Notes under the pieces: generated by a model | The model's database searches: none | Seen by the model: the letters and a program-made list of their open reading frames with translations, nothing else | What the model was told of the DNA's origin: nothing | Part shown: positions 8,133 through 15,954 of the stretch, piece after piece | Position numbering within the stretch: the first letter of the stretch is position 1 | Layout: each line of letters begins with the position of its first letter | NCBI RefSeq assembly: GCF_002151125.1 | Contig: NZ_MDJZ01000005.1 | Span: 62,001-126,000, forward strand | Source: Clavibacter michiganensis | Lineage (GTDB): Bacteria > Actinomycetota > Actinomycetes > Actinomycetales > Microbacteriaceae | Length of the DNA: 64,000 nt | Direction of reading: 5' to 3' | Position numbers and translations under genes: made by a program

Positions 8133-9008
8133 TCAGGCGGCCGGCACGGGCACGACGGGTGCCCAGCCGGTGGCGCGCTCGACGATGCGCGCGAGCACCG
8201 CGGGCTCCGTGGTGTTCTCCGCGAGCCGGTTGGGCTTGCCGGCGCCGTGGTAGTCGCTGGATCCCGTGACCTCGAGCCCGAAGCGCTCGGCCAGCTCCGT
8301 GAGCCGCACGCGGGACGCGGGCGGGTTGTCCCGGTGCCGCACCTCGAGCCCGAAGAGGCCGGCCGCGACCAGCGCCCTCATGCGCGAGTCCGACAGCACG
8401 CGCTCCGGCCCGCGGGCGCCCGGGTGCGCGAGCACCGCGAGGCCGCCCGCCGCCGTGATCAGCTCGACGCCGAGGATCGGATCCGGCGCGTAGTGCGGCC
8501 GGTAGTAGCCCCCCTGCCAGTGCAGGATGCTCTCGAACGCGGCCGTGCGCGTGGCGACGTGGCCGCGCGCGACGAGCGCGTCGGCGATGTGCGGCCGGCC
8601 GATGGTGCTGCCGGGCGTCGTCTGCGCGAGCACGTCCTCCCAGGTGAGCGCGTAGTCGCGGCCGATGCGGCCGACCATGGCCTCGGCGCGGGTCATGCGC
8701 TCGGAGCGGACGCGTGCCGTCATCGCGGCGAGGTCGGCGTCCTCGGGATCGAAGAGGTACGCGAGGACGTGCACGCTCGCGTACTCGAGCTGCGTGCTCA
8801 TCTCCATGCCGGGGACGAGCGTGATCCCGTGGGCGAGCGCGGCGACGGAGGCATCCGCCCAGCCGGCGGTGGAGTCGTGGTCGGTGAGCGCCACGGCCGA
8901 CAGGCCCTGCCGGGCGGCCTGCGCCACCAGCTCGGCGGGGGTCTCGGTGCCGTCGGAGACGGAGCTGTGCGTGTGCAGGTCGATGGGACCTGGCTGCTCC
9001 TCCGGCAT
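8133..9008 (-). CDS. PHP domain phosphoesterase (YciV/RNase AM-like)
   Basis: Metal-dependent phosphoesterase of 291 aa with a PHP domain. The N-terminus has the metal-binding DLHTHSSVSDG (from about residue 9), then ALTDHDSTAGW, VPGMEMS, AHPGARG and, near the C-terminus, GSSDYHG, the expected PHP motif order. The length and the GSSDYHG ending match the YciV/TrpH group, some of which are 3',5'-nucleoside bisphosphate phosphatases or 5'-3' exonucleases on short RNA; the exact substrate cannot be read from the sequence. ATG at 9008 follows TAGGAT plus 6 nt, with no Shine-Dalgarno. The gene is divergent from the EEP-family gene. Confidence 0.87.
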   Translation of the reverse strand: MPEEQPGPIDLHTHSSVSDGTETPAELVAQAARQGLSAVALTDHDSTAGWADASVAALAHGITLVPGMEMSTQLEYASVHVLAYLFDPEDADLAAMTARVRSERMTRAEAMVGRIGRDYALTWEDVLAQTTPGSTIGRPHIADALVARGHVATRTAAFESILHWQGGYYRPHYAPDPILGVELITAAGGLAVLAHPGARGPERVLSDSRMRALVAAGLFGLEVRHRDNPPASRVRLTELAERFGLEVTGSSDYHGAGKPNRLAENTTEPAVLARIVERATGWAPVVPVPAA

Positions 9009-9014
9009 CCCGCC

Positions 9015-9020
9015 ATCCTA
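9015..9020 (-). promoter_or_regulatory. putative -10 element, leaderless PHP gene
   Basis: TAGGAT on the minus strand, exactly 6 nt before ATG 9008. Confidence 0.5.
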
Positions 9021-9100
9021 CGCGGCGGCCCCGCGTCGTCCGGCCGCCCGGGGACCGCGGCGGCGCTCTCCCAGAGAGCCGCCATAGTGTGATGTGCGTC

Positions 9101-10126
9101 ATGGGTCGCGTCGTCGGAGCAGCAGTCATCCTCCTCACCGCCGCAGGCCTCCTCGTCATCACCTGGCCGCAGCTGCTGGGCCTGGAGCAGACGTACCTCG
9201 TCGCCCACGCCGTCGCCATCCGCGGCGGACTCGTCGCCGCGGCGGCCGTCGTGCTCCTGCTCACCCTCGTGCTCTGCCTCCTGATCCGGCCGGGTCGCCG
9301 CCTCCTCGGGAGCCTCGCCGTGCTGCTGGTGCTCTTCATCGGCGCCAACTCGGCCGTGCTCGCCACGCGCGGGCTCGGCGACTCGGCGTTCCAGGAGCCG
9401 CAGGACGAGGACGTCACGGTCATGTCCTGGAACACCCTCGGCGGCGCGACGGGCGCCCGCGCTGTCGCCGACCTCGCGCTCGAGTCCGGCGCCGACGTCA
9501 TCGCGCTCCCCGAGACGCGCGAGGAGACCGGCGCGGAGATCGCCGTGCTCATGCGGGAGGCGGGTCGGCCGATGTGGGTCCGCACCGCGGCCTTCGACGA
9601 CGTCGCCGCCGCCCGGTCGACCACCATCCTCATCAGCGCGGCCTACGGCGACTACCGGATGGACGAGTCGCGCGGCACCACGAGCGTGCTGCCGACGGTC
9701 ATCATGGAGCCGGTCGACGGGAACGGGCCGGTGATCATGGCCGTGCACCCCGTCTCCCCGATCCCCGAGCAGATGGACAACTGGCGCGCCGACCTCGCGT
9801 GGCTGGGGCAGCGCTGCGACGAGGGCAACGTCATCATCGCGGGCGACTTCAACGCCACGCTCGACCACATGAGCCGCTACGGCGGCACCCCCACCGAGCG
9901 CGACCAGGTGACCGACCTCGGCGAGTGCGTCGACGCGGCGCGTGCCTCGGGCAACGGAGCCGTCGGCACCTGGCCCACCGGGATCCCCGCGCTGCTCGGC
10001 ACGCCGATCGACCACATCATGGCGACGCCCGGGTGGGCGGTCTCGGGCTTCCGCGTCGTGGAGGACCGCGACGGCGCCGGCAGCGACCACCGCCCGGTCA
10101 TCGCGCAGCTGACCCCGCTGCGCTGA
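9101..10126 (+). CDS. membrane-anchored endonuclease/exonuclease/phosphatase family protein
   Basis: EEP-fold hydrolase of about 341 aa. Three hydrophobic segments fill the first 90 residues (VGAAVILLTAAGLLVI, then a second and third), so the catalytic domain probably faces outside the membrane. The EEP motifs are intact: MSWNTLGG, IALPETR (catalytic Glu), GDFNATLDH and the terminal SDHRPVIAQL. The substrate may be a phosphoester in nucleic acid or lipid and cannot be told from sequence. ATG at 9101 is preferred because TAGTGT at 9085-9090 would place the transcript start only a few nt upstream. GTG 9089 and ATG 9092 are in frame but would lie inside or before the predicted transcript start. 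Confidence 0.85.
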   Translation: MGRVVGAAVILLTAAGLLVITWPQLLGLEQTYLVAHAVAIRGGLVAAAAVVLLLTLVLCLLIRPGRRLLGSLAVLLVLFIGANSAVLATRGLGDSAFQEPQDEDVTVMSWNTLGGATGARAVADLALESGADVIALPETREETGAEIAVLMREAGRPMWVRTAAFDDVAAARSTTILISAAYGDYRMDESRGTTSVLPTVIMEPVDGNGPVIMAVHPVSPIPEQMDNWRADLAWLGQRCDEGNVIIAGDFNATLDHMSRYGGTPTERDQVTDLGECVDAARASGNGAVGTWPTGIPALLGTPIDHIMATPGWAVSGFRVVEDRDGAGSDHRPVIAQLTPLR

Positions 10127-10167
10127 CCCCGCACGTCCCGGCCCTGATCGGCTGCCCGCGCAGGTGG

Positions 10168-10173
10168 GATGAT
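10168..10173 (+). promoter_or_regulatory. possible -10 element for aminopeptidase P gene
   Basis: GATGAT with a 6-nt spacer to ATG 10180. A weaker match than the TAG-type elements but at the same spacing. Confidence 0.3.
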
Positions 10174-10179
10174 CGACGG

Positions 10180-11811
10180 ATGGCCGAGAACACCGACACC
10201 GCGTCCGAGACCGCCCCCGCCGACATCGCCGCCGATCCCGCGGCGCCGCTCGCGACGACCGAGACGGCCGCTCCCGTCGTCGCCCCCGCGGCCGGGGCGC
10301 CCGCGCCCGGATCCGGCGACGCCCCCGTCCCCCGCGCCACCTCCAACCGCAGCACCACCCCCGCGAGCACGGCCTTCAGCGACTTCGTCTCCACGAACTG
10401 GGCCGACCGTGAGGAGGTCGACCCGCCCGCCCGGGAGCAGGCGCCCTTCGCCGCCGAGCGCCGCCGCCGCCTGTCCGCGCTCCACGTGGGCACGCGGCTC
10501 GTGATCCCCGCCGGCCGCCTCAAGCAGCGCAGCAACGACACCGACTTCCCCTTCCGCCCCCACTCCGCCTTCGCGCACCTCACCGGCTGGGGCGCCGACG
10601 GCGAGCCCGGCGCCGTGCTCGTGATGGAGCCCGTCGCCGAGGGATCCTCCGCCGACGGATCCGCGCACGAGGCCACCCTCCACTTCCGCGAGCGCGCCGG
10701 CCGCGACAGCGACGAGTTCTACGCCAACGCCGAGATCGGCGAGTTCTGGATCGGCCCGCGCCCCTCGCTCCGCCAGGTCGCGGCCGACCTCGGGATCGCC
10801 ACCGCGCCCCTCGCCGACGTCGACGCCGCCATCGCCGCCGCGGGCTCCGTGCGCGTGATCCGCGAGGCCGACCCCGCCCTCGCCGCGCGCGTCGACGCGG
10901 CCCGCGCCTCGGCGACCGCCGACGACGAGGCCGCGGACCCCGCGGAGGGCGACGCCCTCCTCGCCCGCGACGCCTCCGAGCTGCGCCTCGTCAAGGACGC
11001 CTACGAGATCCAGCAGATGCGCCAGGCCGTCGACACCACGGGCCGCGGCTTCTCCGACGTGATCGCCGACATGCCCGCCGTCGTCGCGCACGCGCGCGGC
11101 GAGCGCGTCGTCGAGGGCGTGTTCAACGCACGCGCCCGCGCCGACGGCAACGCGGTCGGCTACGACACCATCGCCGCGTCGGGGCCGCACGCCTGCATCC
11201 TCCACTGGACCCGCAACGACGGCCGCGTGCTGCCGGGCGACCTGATCCTCATCGACGCCGGCGTCGAGCTCGACAGCCTGTACACGGCGGACATCACCCG
11301 CACGCTCCCCGTCTCGGGCACCTTCACCGACGTGCAGCGGGAGGTCTACGAGGCCGTGCGCGAGGCGGCCGACGCGGCGCTCGCGATCGTGCGCCCCGGG
11401 ATCCGCTTCCGCGAGGTGCACGCCGCGGCGATGGAGGTCATCGCGCGCAAGGCAGCCGACTGGGGCATGCTCCCCGTCACCGCGGAGGAGGCGCTCGAGG
11501 CCGACAACCAGCACCACCGCCGCTACATGGTGCACGGCACGAGCCACCACCTCGGGCTCGACGTGCACGACTGCGCGCAGGCGCGACGCGACATGTACAT
11601 CGACGGGATCGTGGAGGCGGGCATGGTCTTCACCATCGAGCCGGGCCTCTACTTCCAGCCCGACGACCTCACGGTCCCGGAGCGGTTCCGGGGCATCGGC
11701 GTGCGCATCGAGGACGACATCCTCGTGACGCGGGACGGCGCGGAGAACCTGTCCGCCGGGATCCCGCGCACGGCCGACGAGGTCGAGGCGTGGATGGCCG
11801 GGCGGTCCTAG
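10180..11811 (+). CDS. pepP: Xaa-Pro aminopeptidase (aminopeptidase P)
   Basis: M24 metallopeptidase (543 aa) that removes an N-terminal residue preceding proline. The first 60 residues are an Ala/Pro/Thr-rich extension, then the AMP_N domain (LVIPAGRLKQRSND, FAHLTGWG) and the pita-bread domain. All five dinuclear metal ligands are visible in order: the two Asp in LILIDAGVELDSLYTADITR, His in GTSHHLGLD, Glu in TIEPGLYF and Glu in GVRIEDD. ATG at 10180 is the first good start after the EEP gene and has no Shine-Dalgarno. The stop codon sits inside a 10-bp inverted repeat. Confidence 0.92.
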   Translation: MAENTDTASETAPADIAADPAAPLATTETAAPVVAPAAGAPAPGSGDAPVPRATSNRSTTPASTAFSDFVSTNWADREEVDPPAREQAPFAAERRRRLSALHVGTRLVIPAGRLKQRSNDTDFPFRPHSAFAHLTGWGADGEPGAVLVMEPVAEGSSADGSAHEATLHFRERAGRDSDEFYANAEIGEFWIGPRPSLRQVAADLGIATAPLADVDAAIAAAGSVRVIREADPALAARVDAARASATADDEAADPAEGDALLARDASELRLVKDAYEIQQMRQAVDTTGRGFSDVIADMPAVVAHARGERVVEGVFNARARADGNAVGYDTIAASGPHACILHWTRNDGRVLPGDLILIDAGVELDSLYTADITRTLPVSGTFTDVQREVYEAVREAADAALAIVRPGIRFREVHAAAMEVIARKAADWGMLPVTAEEALEADNQHHRRYMVHGTSHHLGLDVHDCAQARRDMYIDGIVEAGMVFTIEPGLYFQPDDLTVPERFRGIGVRIEDDILVTRDGAENLSAGIPRTADEVEAWMAGRS

Positions 11812-11821
11812 CCGCCCGGCC
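11796..11821. terminator. hairpin spanning the pepP stop codon
   Basis: 10-bp perfect stem (11796-11805 with 11812-11821) whose 6-nt loop contains the TAG stop. It lies between convergent genes and probably terminates pepP. Confidence 0.6.
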
Positions 11822-11839
11822 GGGCGCGGCGAGCGGGGA

Positions 11840-12514
11840 TCAGGCCCCGGTCGCGCCCTGCTCGCCCACGGGCCGGTCGGTCGAGGTCGGCGGCGCGGTC
11901 GGCTCGGGGGCGTCGGACCCGCCCTGCTCGGGCACGCGCTCCCCGTAGGGACCGGCGGGCCTCGAGCGCGGGTCGGGCGCCGCGGCGGGCGGCGTCGCCA
12001 CGACGGGCTCGCCGTAGACCGACGTGCCGGTGCCCCCGATGCCGAGCACGTTCCGCGCGCGGTGCAGGGAGTCGGGGTCGACGACCACCGAGTAGCTCGT
12101 GGCCGTGACCTGCATCACCGAGGTGAAGTCCCGCCGGCGCCGCGTGATGCTGTAGCTGACGATCCCGTAGATCGCTCCGAACCCGACGCCGATGATGACC
12201 GCGCCCACCACGAAGGAGATGTTCGGCACGGGAGAGAACAGGAACGTGACGAGGCCGAGGAAGAGGCCGAGCCAGGCGCCGCTCGCGGCTCCCGCGACCG
12301 CGGCGCGCGCGGAGGTGAGCTTGCCCGTGACCCGCTCGACGCTCGTCAGCTCGTTGCCCACGATGCTCACCTGCGTCACCGGGAAGTCCGCCTCGGCGAG
12401 CGTGACGACGGCCTTCTGCGCCTCGTCGTAGGTCTCGTACGTGGCGACGGGCTCCCCCTTCGGGAGCTTCGGCATGCGGGCACGGGAGGAGCGTCCGAGG
12501 AGGGGGTTGGTCAC
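11840..12514 (-). CDS. general stress protein with two membrane segments
   Basis: Protein of 224 aa with the general-stress (GSP-17M / YflT-like) domain. The N-terminal part (PVATYETYDEAQKAVVTLAEADFP, then VSIVGNEL) is the typical start of this fold. A glycine-rich hydrophobic region around residues 75-125 forms two membrane-spanning segments, followed by a short domain with VVDPDSLHRARNVLG. The C-terminal third is Pro/Ala-rich. The biochemical role is unknown; related proteins respond to general stress in actinobacteria. GTG at 12514 is preceded by AAGACT plus 6 nt, a poor but correctly spaced -10. Divergent from the MgtE_N/CBS gene. Confidence 0.8.
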   Translation of the reverse strand: MTNPLLGRSSRARMPKLPKGEPVATYETYDEAQKAVVTLAEADFPVTQVSIVGNELTSVERVTGKLTSARAAVAGAASGAWLGLFLGLVTFLFSPVPNISFVVGAVIIGVGFGAIYGIVSYSITRRRRDFTSVMQVTATSYSVVVDPDSLHRARNVLGIGGTGTSVYGEPVVATPPAAAPDPRSRPAGPYGERVPEQGGSDAPEPTAPPTSTDRPVGEQGATGA

Positions 12515-12561
12515 CCGGCCAGTCTTCCACGCTGGCGCCGGGCGGCTGCTGGGCGAGCGAC

Positions 12562-12567
12562 TAGATT
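12562..12567 (+). promoter_or_regulatory. putative -10 element, leaderless MgtE_N/CBS operon
   Basis: TAGATT with exactly 6 nt to GTG 12574, in an AT-richer spot; no Shine-Dalgarno. Confidence 0.5.
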
Positions 12568-12573
12568 GACTCT

Positions 12574-13920
12574 GTGAGCGCCTCCCGAGTCTTCGTCGCC
12601 CGGCTCGCCGGGTGCAGCGTGTTCGACCCCGCAGGCGACCGCGTCGGCCGCGTGCGCGACGTGCTCGTCGTCTACCGCAAGGACGACCCGCCGCGCGTCG
12701 TCGGCCTCATCGTCGAGATCCCCGGCAAGCGCCGCGTGTTCCTCTCCATCGGACGGGTCACGAGCATCGGCTCGGGGCAGATCATCACCACGGGCCTCAT
12801 CAACCTGCGCCGCTTCGAGCAGCGCGGCGGCGAGGTGCGCGTCATCGCCGAGATCCTCGGCCGCCGCGTCAGCATGCGCGACGGATCCGGCAACGCCGTC
12901 ATCGAGGACGTCGCCATCGAGGAGTCTGGCCAGGCCGAGTGGGAGGTCTCGCAGCTCTTCTGCCGCCGCCCGCGCACGAGCCCCTCCCCGTTCGCCAAGG
13001 GCGCCACCCTCTTCGCCACCTGGGACGAGGTGGCCGAGCTCCAGGACGACGGCGTCGCCCAGTCCGCCTCCCAGTTCCTCGCGGCCTACTCCGACCTCCT
13101 TCCGGCCGACCTCGCCAACACCCTGCTCGACCTGCCCCAGGCGCGCCGTCTCGAGGTCGCCGAGGAGCTGCCGGACGCACGCCTCGCCGACGTGCTCGAG
13201 GAGATGCCGGAGTCGCAGCAGGTGGAGATCATGGCCACGCTCGACGACGACCGCGCGGCCGACGTGCTCGACCAGATGCAGCCCGACGACGCGGCGGACC
13301 TCATCGCGCAGCTCTCCGAGGAGCGCGGCGAGGCGCTGCTCGAGCTCATGCAGCCGGAGGAGGCGGACGACGTCCGCATGCTCCTCAGCTACGCGCCGGA
13401 CACCGCGGGCGGCCTCATGACCACGGATCCCGTCATCGTGTCCGGCGACGCGACCGTCGCGGAGGGCCTCGCCCTCATCCGCCGCCACGAGCTCGCGCCC
13501 ACGCTGGGGGCCGCGGTCTGCGTCACGCTGCCGCCGTACGAGCCGCCGACCGGCCGCTTCCTCGGCATGGTGCACTTCCAGCGGATGCTGCGCTACCCGC
13601 CCCACGAGCGCCTCGGCACGCTGCTCGACCAGGGCCTGGAACCCGTGCGCGCGGACACGAGCGCGGCCGAGGTCTCGCGCATCATGGCGAGCTACAACCT
13701 CGTGTCGGTGCCCGTGGTGGACGAGAACCACCGCCTGGTCGGCGTCGTCACCATCGATGACGTGCTCGACCACCTGCTGCCGGACGACTGGCGCAGCGCC
13801 GACGCCGAACGGGAGACGCGCAAGCGCGCGACCGCCCGCTTCCACGGCACGGCCACGGCCGCCATCCCCACCGCAGGACCCGTACGAGGACGGAGGATCC
13901 CCCGTGGCACGGCAGAGTAA
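12574..13920 (+). CDS. MgtE N-terminal/CBS domain protein without transporter domain
   Basis: Cytoplasmic protein of 448 aa. Residues 1-140 look like PRC-barrel-type sequence (VFDPAGDRVGRVRDVLV). Residues about 160-280 are the MgtE intracellular helical domain with the periodic L-E-E-M-P / LDDDRAADVLDQMQPDDAADLI pattern. Residues about 285-410 are paired CBS domains (TAGGLMTTDPVIV, VVDENHRLVGVVTIDDVLDHLL). The MgtE membrane domain is absent, so it is not itself a Mg2+ channel; it may sense Mg2+ or nucleotides and act on the DUF1003 partner encoded next. That gene starts inside this one (17-nt overlap), and mrp follows. The same trio occurs in mycobacteria. Confidence 0.85.
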   Translation: MSASRVFVARLAGCSVFDPAGDRVGRVRDVLVVYRKDDPPRVVGLIVEIPGKRRVFLSIGRVTSIGSGQIITTGLINLRRFEQRGGEVRVIAEILGRRVSMRDGSGNAVIEDVAIEESGQAEWEVSQLFCRRPRTSPSPFAKGATLFATWDEVAELQDDGVAQSASQFLAAYSDLLPADLANTLLDLPQARRLEVAEELPDARLADVLEEMPESQQVEIMATLDDDRAADVLDQMQPDDAADLIAQLSEERGEALLELMQPEEADDVRMLLSYAPDTAGGLMTTDPVIVSGDATVAEGLALIRRHELAPTLGAAVCVTLPPYEPPTGRFLGMVHFQRMLRYPPHERLGTLLDQGLEPVRADTSAAEVSRIMASYNLVSVPVVDENHRLVGVVTIDDVLDHLLPDDWRSADAERETRKRATARFHGTATAAIPTAGPVRGRRIPRGTAE

Positions 13921-14455
13921 CCGCGACGTCCGCCTGGACGCCCCCAAGGGCCTGCGCACGACCGTCCTCCCGATGCGCAACCGCGCCAGCCGCGACCGGT
14001 TCGGGCGCTTCACCGAGTCCATCGCGCGCGGCATGGGCACGCCGTGGTTCCTCGTGGGCCTCACCGCGTTCTGCGTCGCGTGGATCTGCTACAACACGTT
14101 CGGTCCCGAGTCGGCCCGCTTCGACTCGGCGGCGCTCGGCTTCACGGCCCTCACCCTGATCCTGTCGCTGCAGGCCTCGTACGCGGCGCCGCTCATCCTG
14201 CTCGCGCAGAACCGCCAGGACGACCGCGACCGCGTGCAGATCGAGCAGGACCGCCAGCGCGCCGAGCGCAACGTCGCCGACGTCGAGTACCTCGCCCGCG
14301 AGGTCGTGTCGCTCCGGCTGCAGATGAAGGACGTGGCGTCGAAGGACTTCATCCGCGCCGAGCTCCGCCAGCTCCTCGAGGAGCTCGACCGGCGCGACGA
14401 GCCCGAGTCGGACGACGCCGACGGCGACGGCCACCGCAGGACGCATGGGCGCTGA
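13904..14455 (+). CDS. DUF1003 membrane protein
   Basis: DUF1003 family protein, 183 aa. A soluble start (about 50 residues, LDAPKGLRT) is followed by two transmembrane segments (WFLVGLTAFCVAWICYN; ALGFTALTLILSLQASYAAPLILL) joined by a short loop, then the family signature LAQNRQDDRDR and a long charged coiled coil with LAREVVSLRLQ. Function is unknown. GTG at 13904 is chosen because GGAGGATC lies 5-8 nt upstream within the preceding gene and the protein then starts at the family's usual place. It overlaps the CBS gene by 17 nt and mrp by 11 nt, so the three products are probably made together. Confidence 0.87.
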   Translation: MARQSNRDVRLDAPKGLRTTVLPMRNRASRDRFGRFTESIARGMGTPWFLVGLTAFCVAWICYNTFGPESARFDSAALGFTALTLILSLQASYAAPLILLAQNRQDDRDRVQIEQDRQRAERNVADVEYLAREVVSLRLQMKDVASKDFIRAELRQLLEELDRRDEPESDDADGDGHRRTHGR

Positions 14456-15620
14456 GGCCCCCGGCACCGTGCCCCTGACCCCGGACGACGTGCGGCGTGC
14501 GCTCGCCCGCGTGGTGGATCCGGAGATCCGTCGCCCCATCACCGAGCTCGACATGGTCTCCGACGTGCGCGTCGAGGACGGCGGCGTGGCCCGCGTGGAC
14601 ATCGCGCTCACGATCGTCGGCTGCCCGGCCGCGACCTCGATCGAGCGGGACGTGCGCGAGACGGTCGAGGCGGTCCCGGGCGTCGCGCGGCTGGATCTCA
14701 CGGTCGGCGTGATGAGCCCGGAGCGCCGACGCGCGCTCACCGAGCGGCTGCGGGGCCCGGCCGCGCAACGCGGCATCCCGTTCGGCCCGGACAGCCTCAC
14801 GCGCGTCTACGCCGTCACGAGCGGCAAGGGCGGCGTCGGCAAGTCCACCCTCACGGCCAACCTCGCGGTCGCGCTCGCGGCGAAGGGCCTCGCGGTGGGC
14901 CTCGTCGACGCCGACGTGCACGGCTTCTCCATCCCGGGAATCCTCGGCCTCGTCGACGCCTACGGACGCACCGCCCAGCCAACGCGCGTCGGCGACATGA
15001 TCCTGCCGCCCGTCGCCCACGGCGTGAAGGTCATCTCCATCGGCATGTTCCTCGATCCCGACGCCACCGGCGGCACCGCCGTGTCGTGGCGCGGGCCGAT
15101 GCTGCACCGCACGATCCAGCAGTTCCTCACCGACGTGTTCTTCGGCGACCTGGACGTGCTCCTGCTCGACCTCCCGCCGGGCACGGGAGACGTCGCCATC
15201 ACCGTCGGCCAGCTGCTGCCGCACGCGGAGGTGCTCGTGGTCACGACGCCGCAGCCCGCCGCGGCGGACGTCGCCGAGCGCAGCGGCCTGGTGGCCCGGC
15301 AGACGGGCCAGCGCGTGGCCGGCGTCGTCGAGAACATGGCGGGCTTCGTCCAGCCCGACGGATCCGTGCTGGAGCTCTTCGGGGCCGGCGGCGGCGAGGA
15401 GGTCGCGCGTCGGCTGTCCGCGGGGCAGGACGCGCCCGTGCCCCTCCTCGCGAGCGTGCCGCTCAGCGTGTCGCTCCGACAGGGCGGTGACACCGGCGCG
15501 CCGCTCGTGCTGGCCGCGCCCGAGGATCCCGCGGCGGTGCAGATCCTGCGCGTCGCCGACCACCTGGCCTCACGCGGCCGCGGGCTCGCGGGCCGCCGGC
15601 TGGGCCTCTCCGTCTCCTAG
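14445..15620 (+). CDS. mrp: Mrp/NBP35 family iron-sulfur carrier ATPase
   Basis: P-loop ATPase of 391 aa thought to carry or insert Fe-S clusters. The N-terminal 100 residues are a MIP18/DUF59 domain (VDPEIRRPITELDMV). The deviant Walker A TSGKGGVGKST lies near residue 126, followed by DADVHGFSIP and LLLDLPPGTGD. The usual C-terminal CxxC that binds a bridging cluster is missing: after ENMAGF the sequence continues VQPDGS with no cysteines, as I recall for other actinobacterial Mrp. So cluster handling may differ from ApbC. ATG at 14445 lies inside the end of the DUF1003 gene. A hairpin at 15662-15695 ends the operon. Confidence 0.9.
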   Translation: MGAEAPGTVPLTPDDVRRALARVVDPEIRRPITELDMVSDVRVEDGGVARVDIALTIVGCPAATSIERDVRETVEAVPGVARLDLTVGVMSPERRRALTERLRGPAAQRGIPFGPDSLTRVYAVTSGKGGVGKSTLTANLAVALAAKGLAVGLVDADVHGFSIPGILGLVDAYGRTAQPTRVGDMILPPVAHGVKVISIGMFLDPDATGGTAVSWRGPMLHRTIQQFLTDVFFGDLDVLLLDLPPGTGDVAITVGQLLPHAEVLVVTTPQPAAADVAERSGLVARQTGQRVAGVVENMAGFVQPDGSVLELFGAGGGEEVARRLSAGQDAPVPLLASVPLSVSLRQGGDTGAPLVLAAPEDPAAVQILRVADHLASRGRGLAGRRLGLSVS

Positions 15621-15661
15621 CCGGCGCGGCGCCTCGCGCCGCGACGCCGTCCGGACGTGCG

Positions 15662-15695
15662 AGGAGGACGGCAGCCCGCGGGCTGCCGTCCTCCT
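15662..15695. terminator. bidirectional terminator hairpin
   Basis: Perfect 15-bp stem (15662-15676 with 15681-15695), loop CGCG, between mrp and the convergent small membrane-peptide gene. Confidence 0.8.
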
Positions 15696-15716
15696 GATGC
15701 GTGCTGCGCGTGCTGC

Positions 15717-15839
15717 CTAGACGTGGCTGCGGTGCGTGCGCGTCGGCACGGCGCGGTAGCCGTCGCGCGCGGTGACGACGACGGTGCCGGCGATGGCGGA
15801 GACGGAGAGGGCGGCGACGGCGATGAGGAAGACGGTCAT
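15717..15839 (-). CDS. 40-residue single-pass membrane peptide
   Basis: Small protein of 40 aa: one transmembrane helix (TVFLIAVAALSVSAIAGTVVV) followed by a short basic tail (ARDGYRAVPTRTHRSHV). ATG at 15839 is supported by GCAGGAG 7-8 nt upstream, one of the clearer Shine-Dalgarno sites in the window, and by the terminator just after the stop. I recall similar micro-proteins with a DGYRR-VPT tail in related Microbacteriaceae, but function is unknown. It is divergent from the LysR gene, 115 nt apart, so it could be a target of that regulator. Too short for many automatic gene callers. Confidence 0.68.
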   Translation of the reverse strand: MTVFLIAVAALSVSAIAGTVVVTARDGYRAVPTRTHRSHV

Positions 15840-15942
15840 GGTGGTGCTCCTGCGGGAAGGCGGATGGCGGCGCATTCCGCCGCATGTCCATGAGACCACC
15901 GGGCACCGTTCAGGACAAGCTCATAGTCCTTGCCTCGCTGTG

Positions 15943-15948
15943 TAGCCT
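15943..15948 (+). promoter_or_regulatory. putative -10 element, leaderless lysR gene
   Basis: TAGCCT with a 6-nt spacer to ATG 15955. The 115-bp divergent region is where LysR self-binding would be expected. Confidence 0.5.
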
Positions 15949-15954
15949 GCCTAC

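Noticed and set aside
9094-10179. In-frame extension of aminopeptidase P by about 360 residues
   Set aside because: The extension overlaps the well-supported EEP gene in another frame and is Arg/Pro-rich without motifs; ATG 10180 gives the family start.
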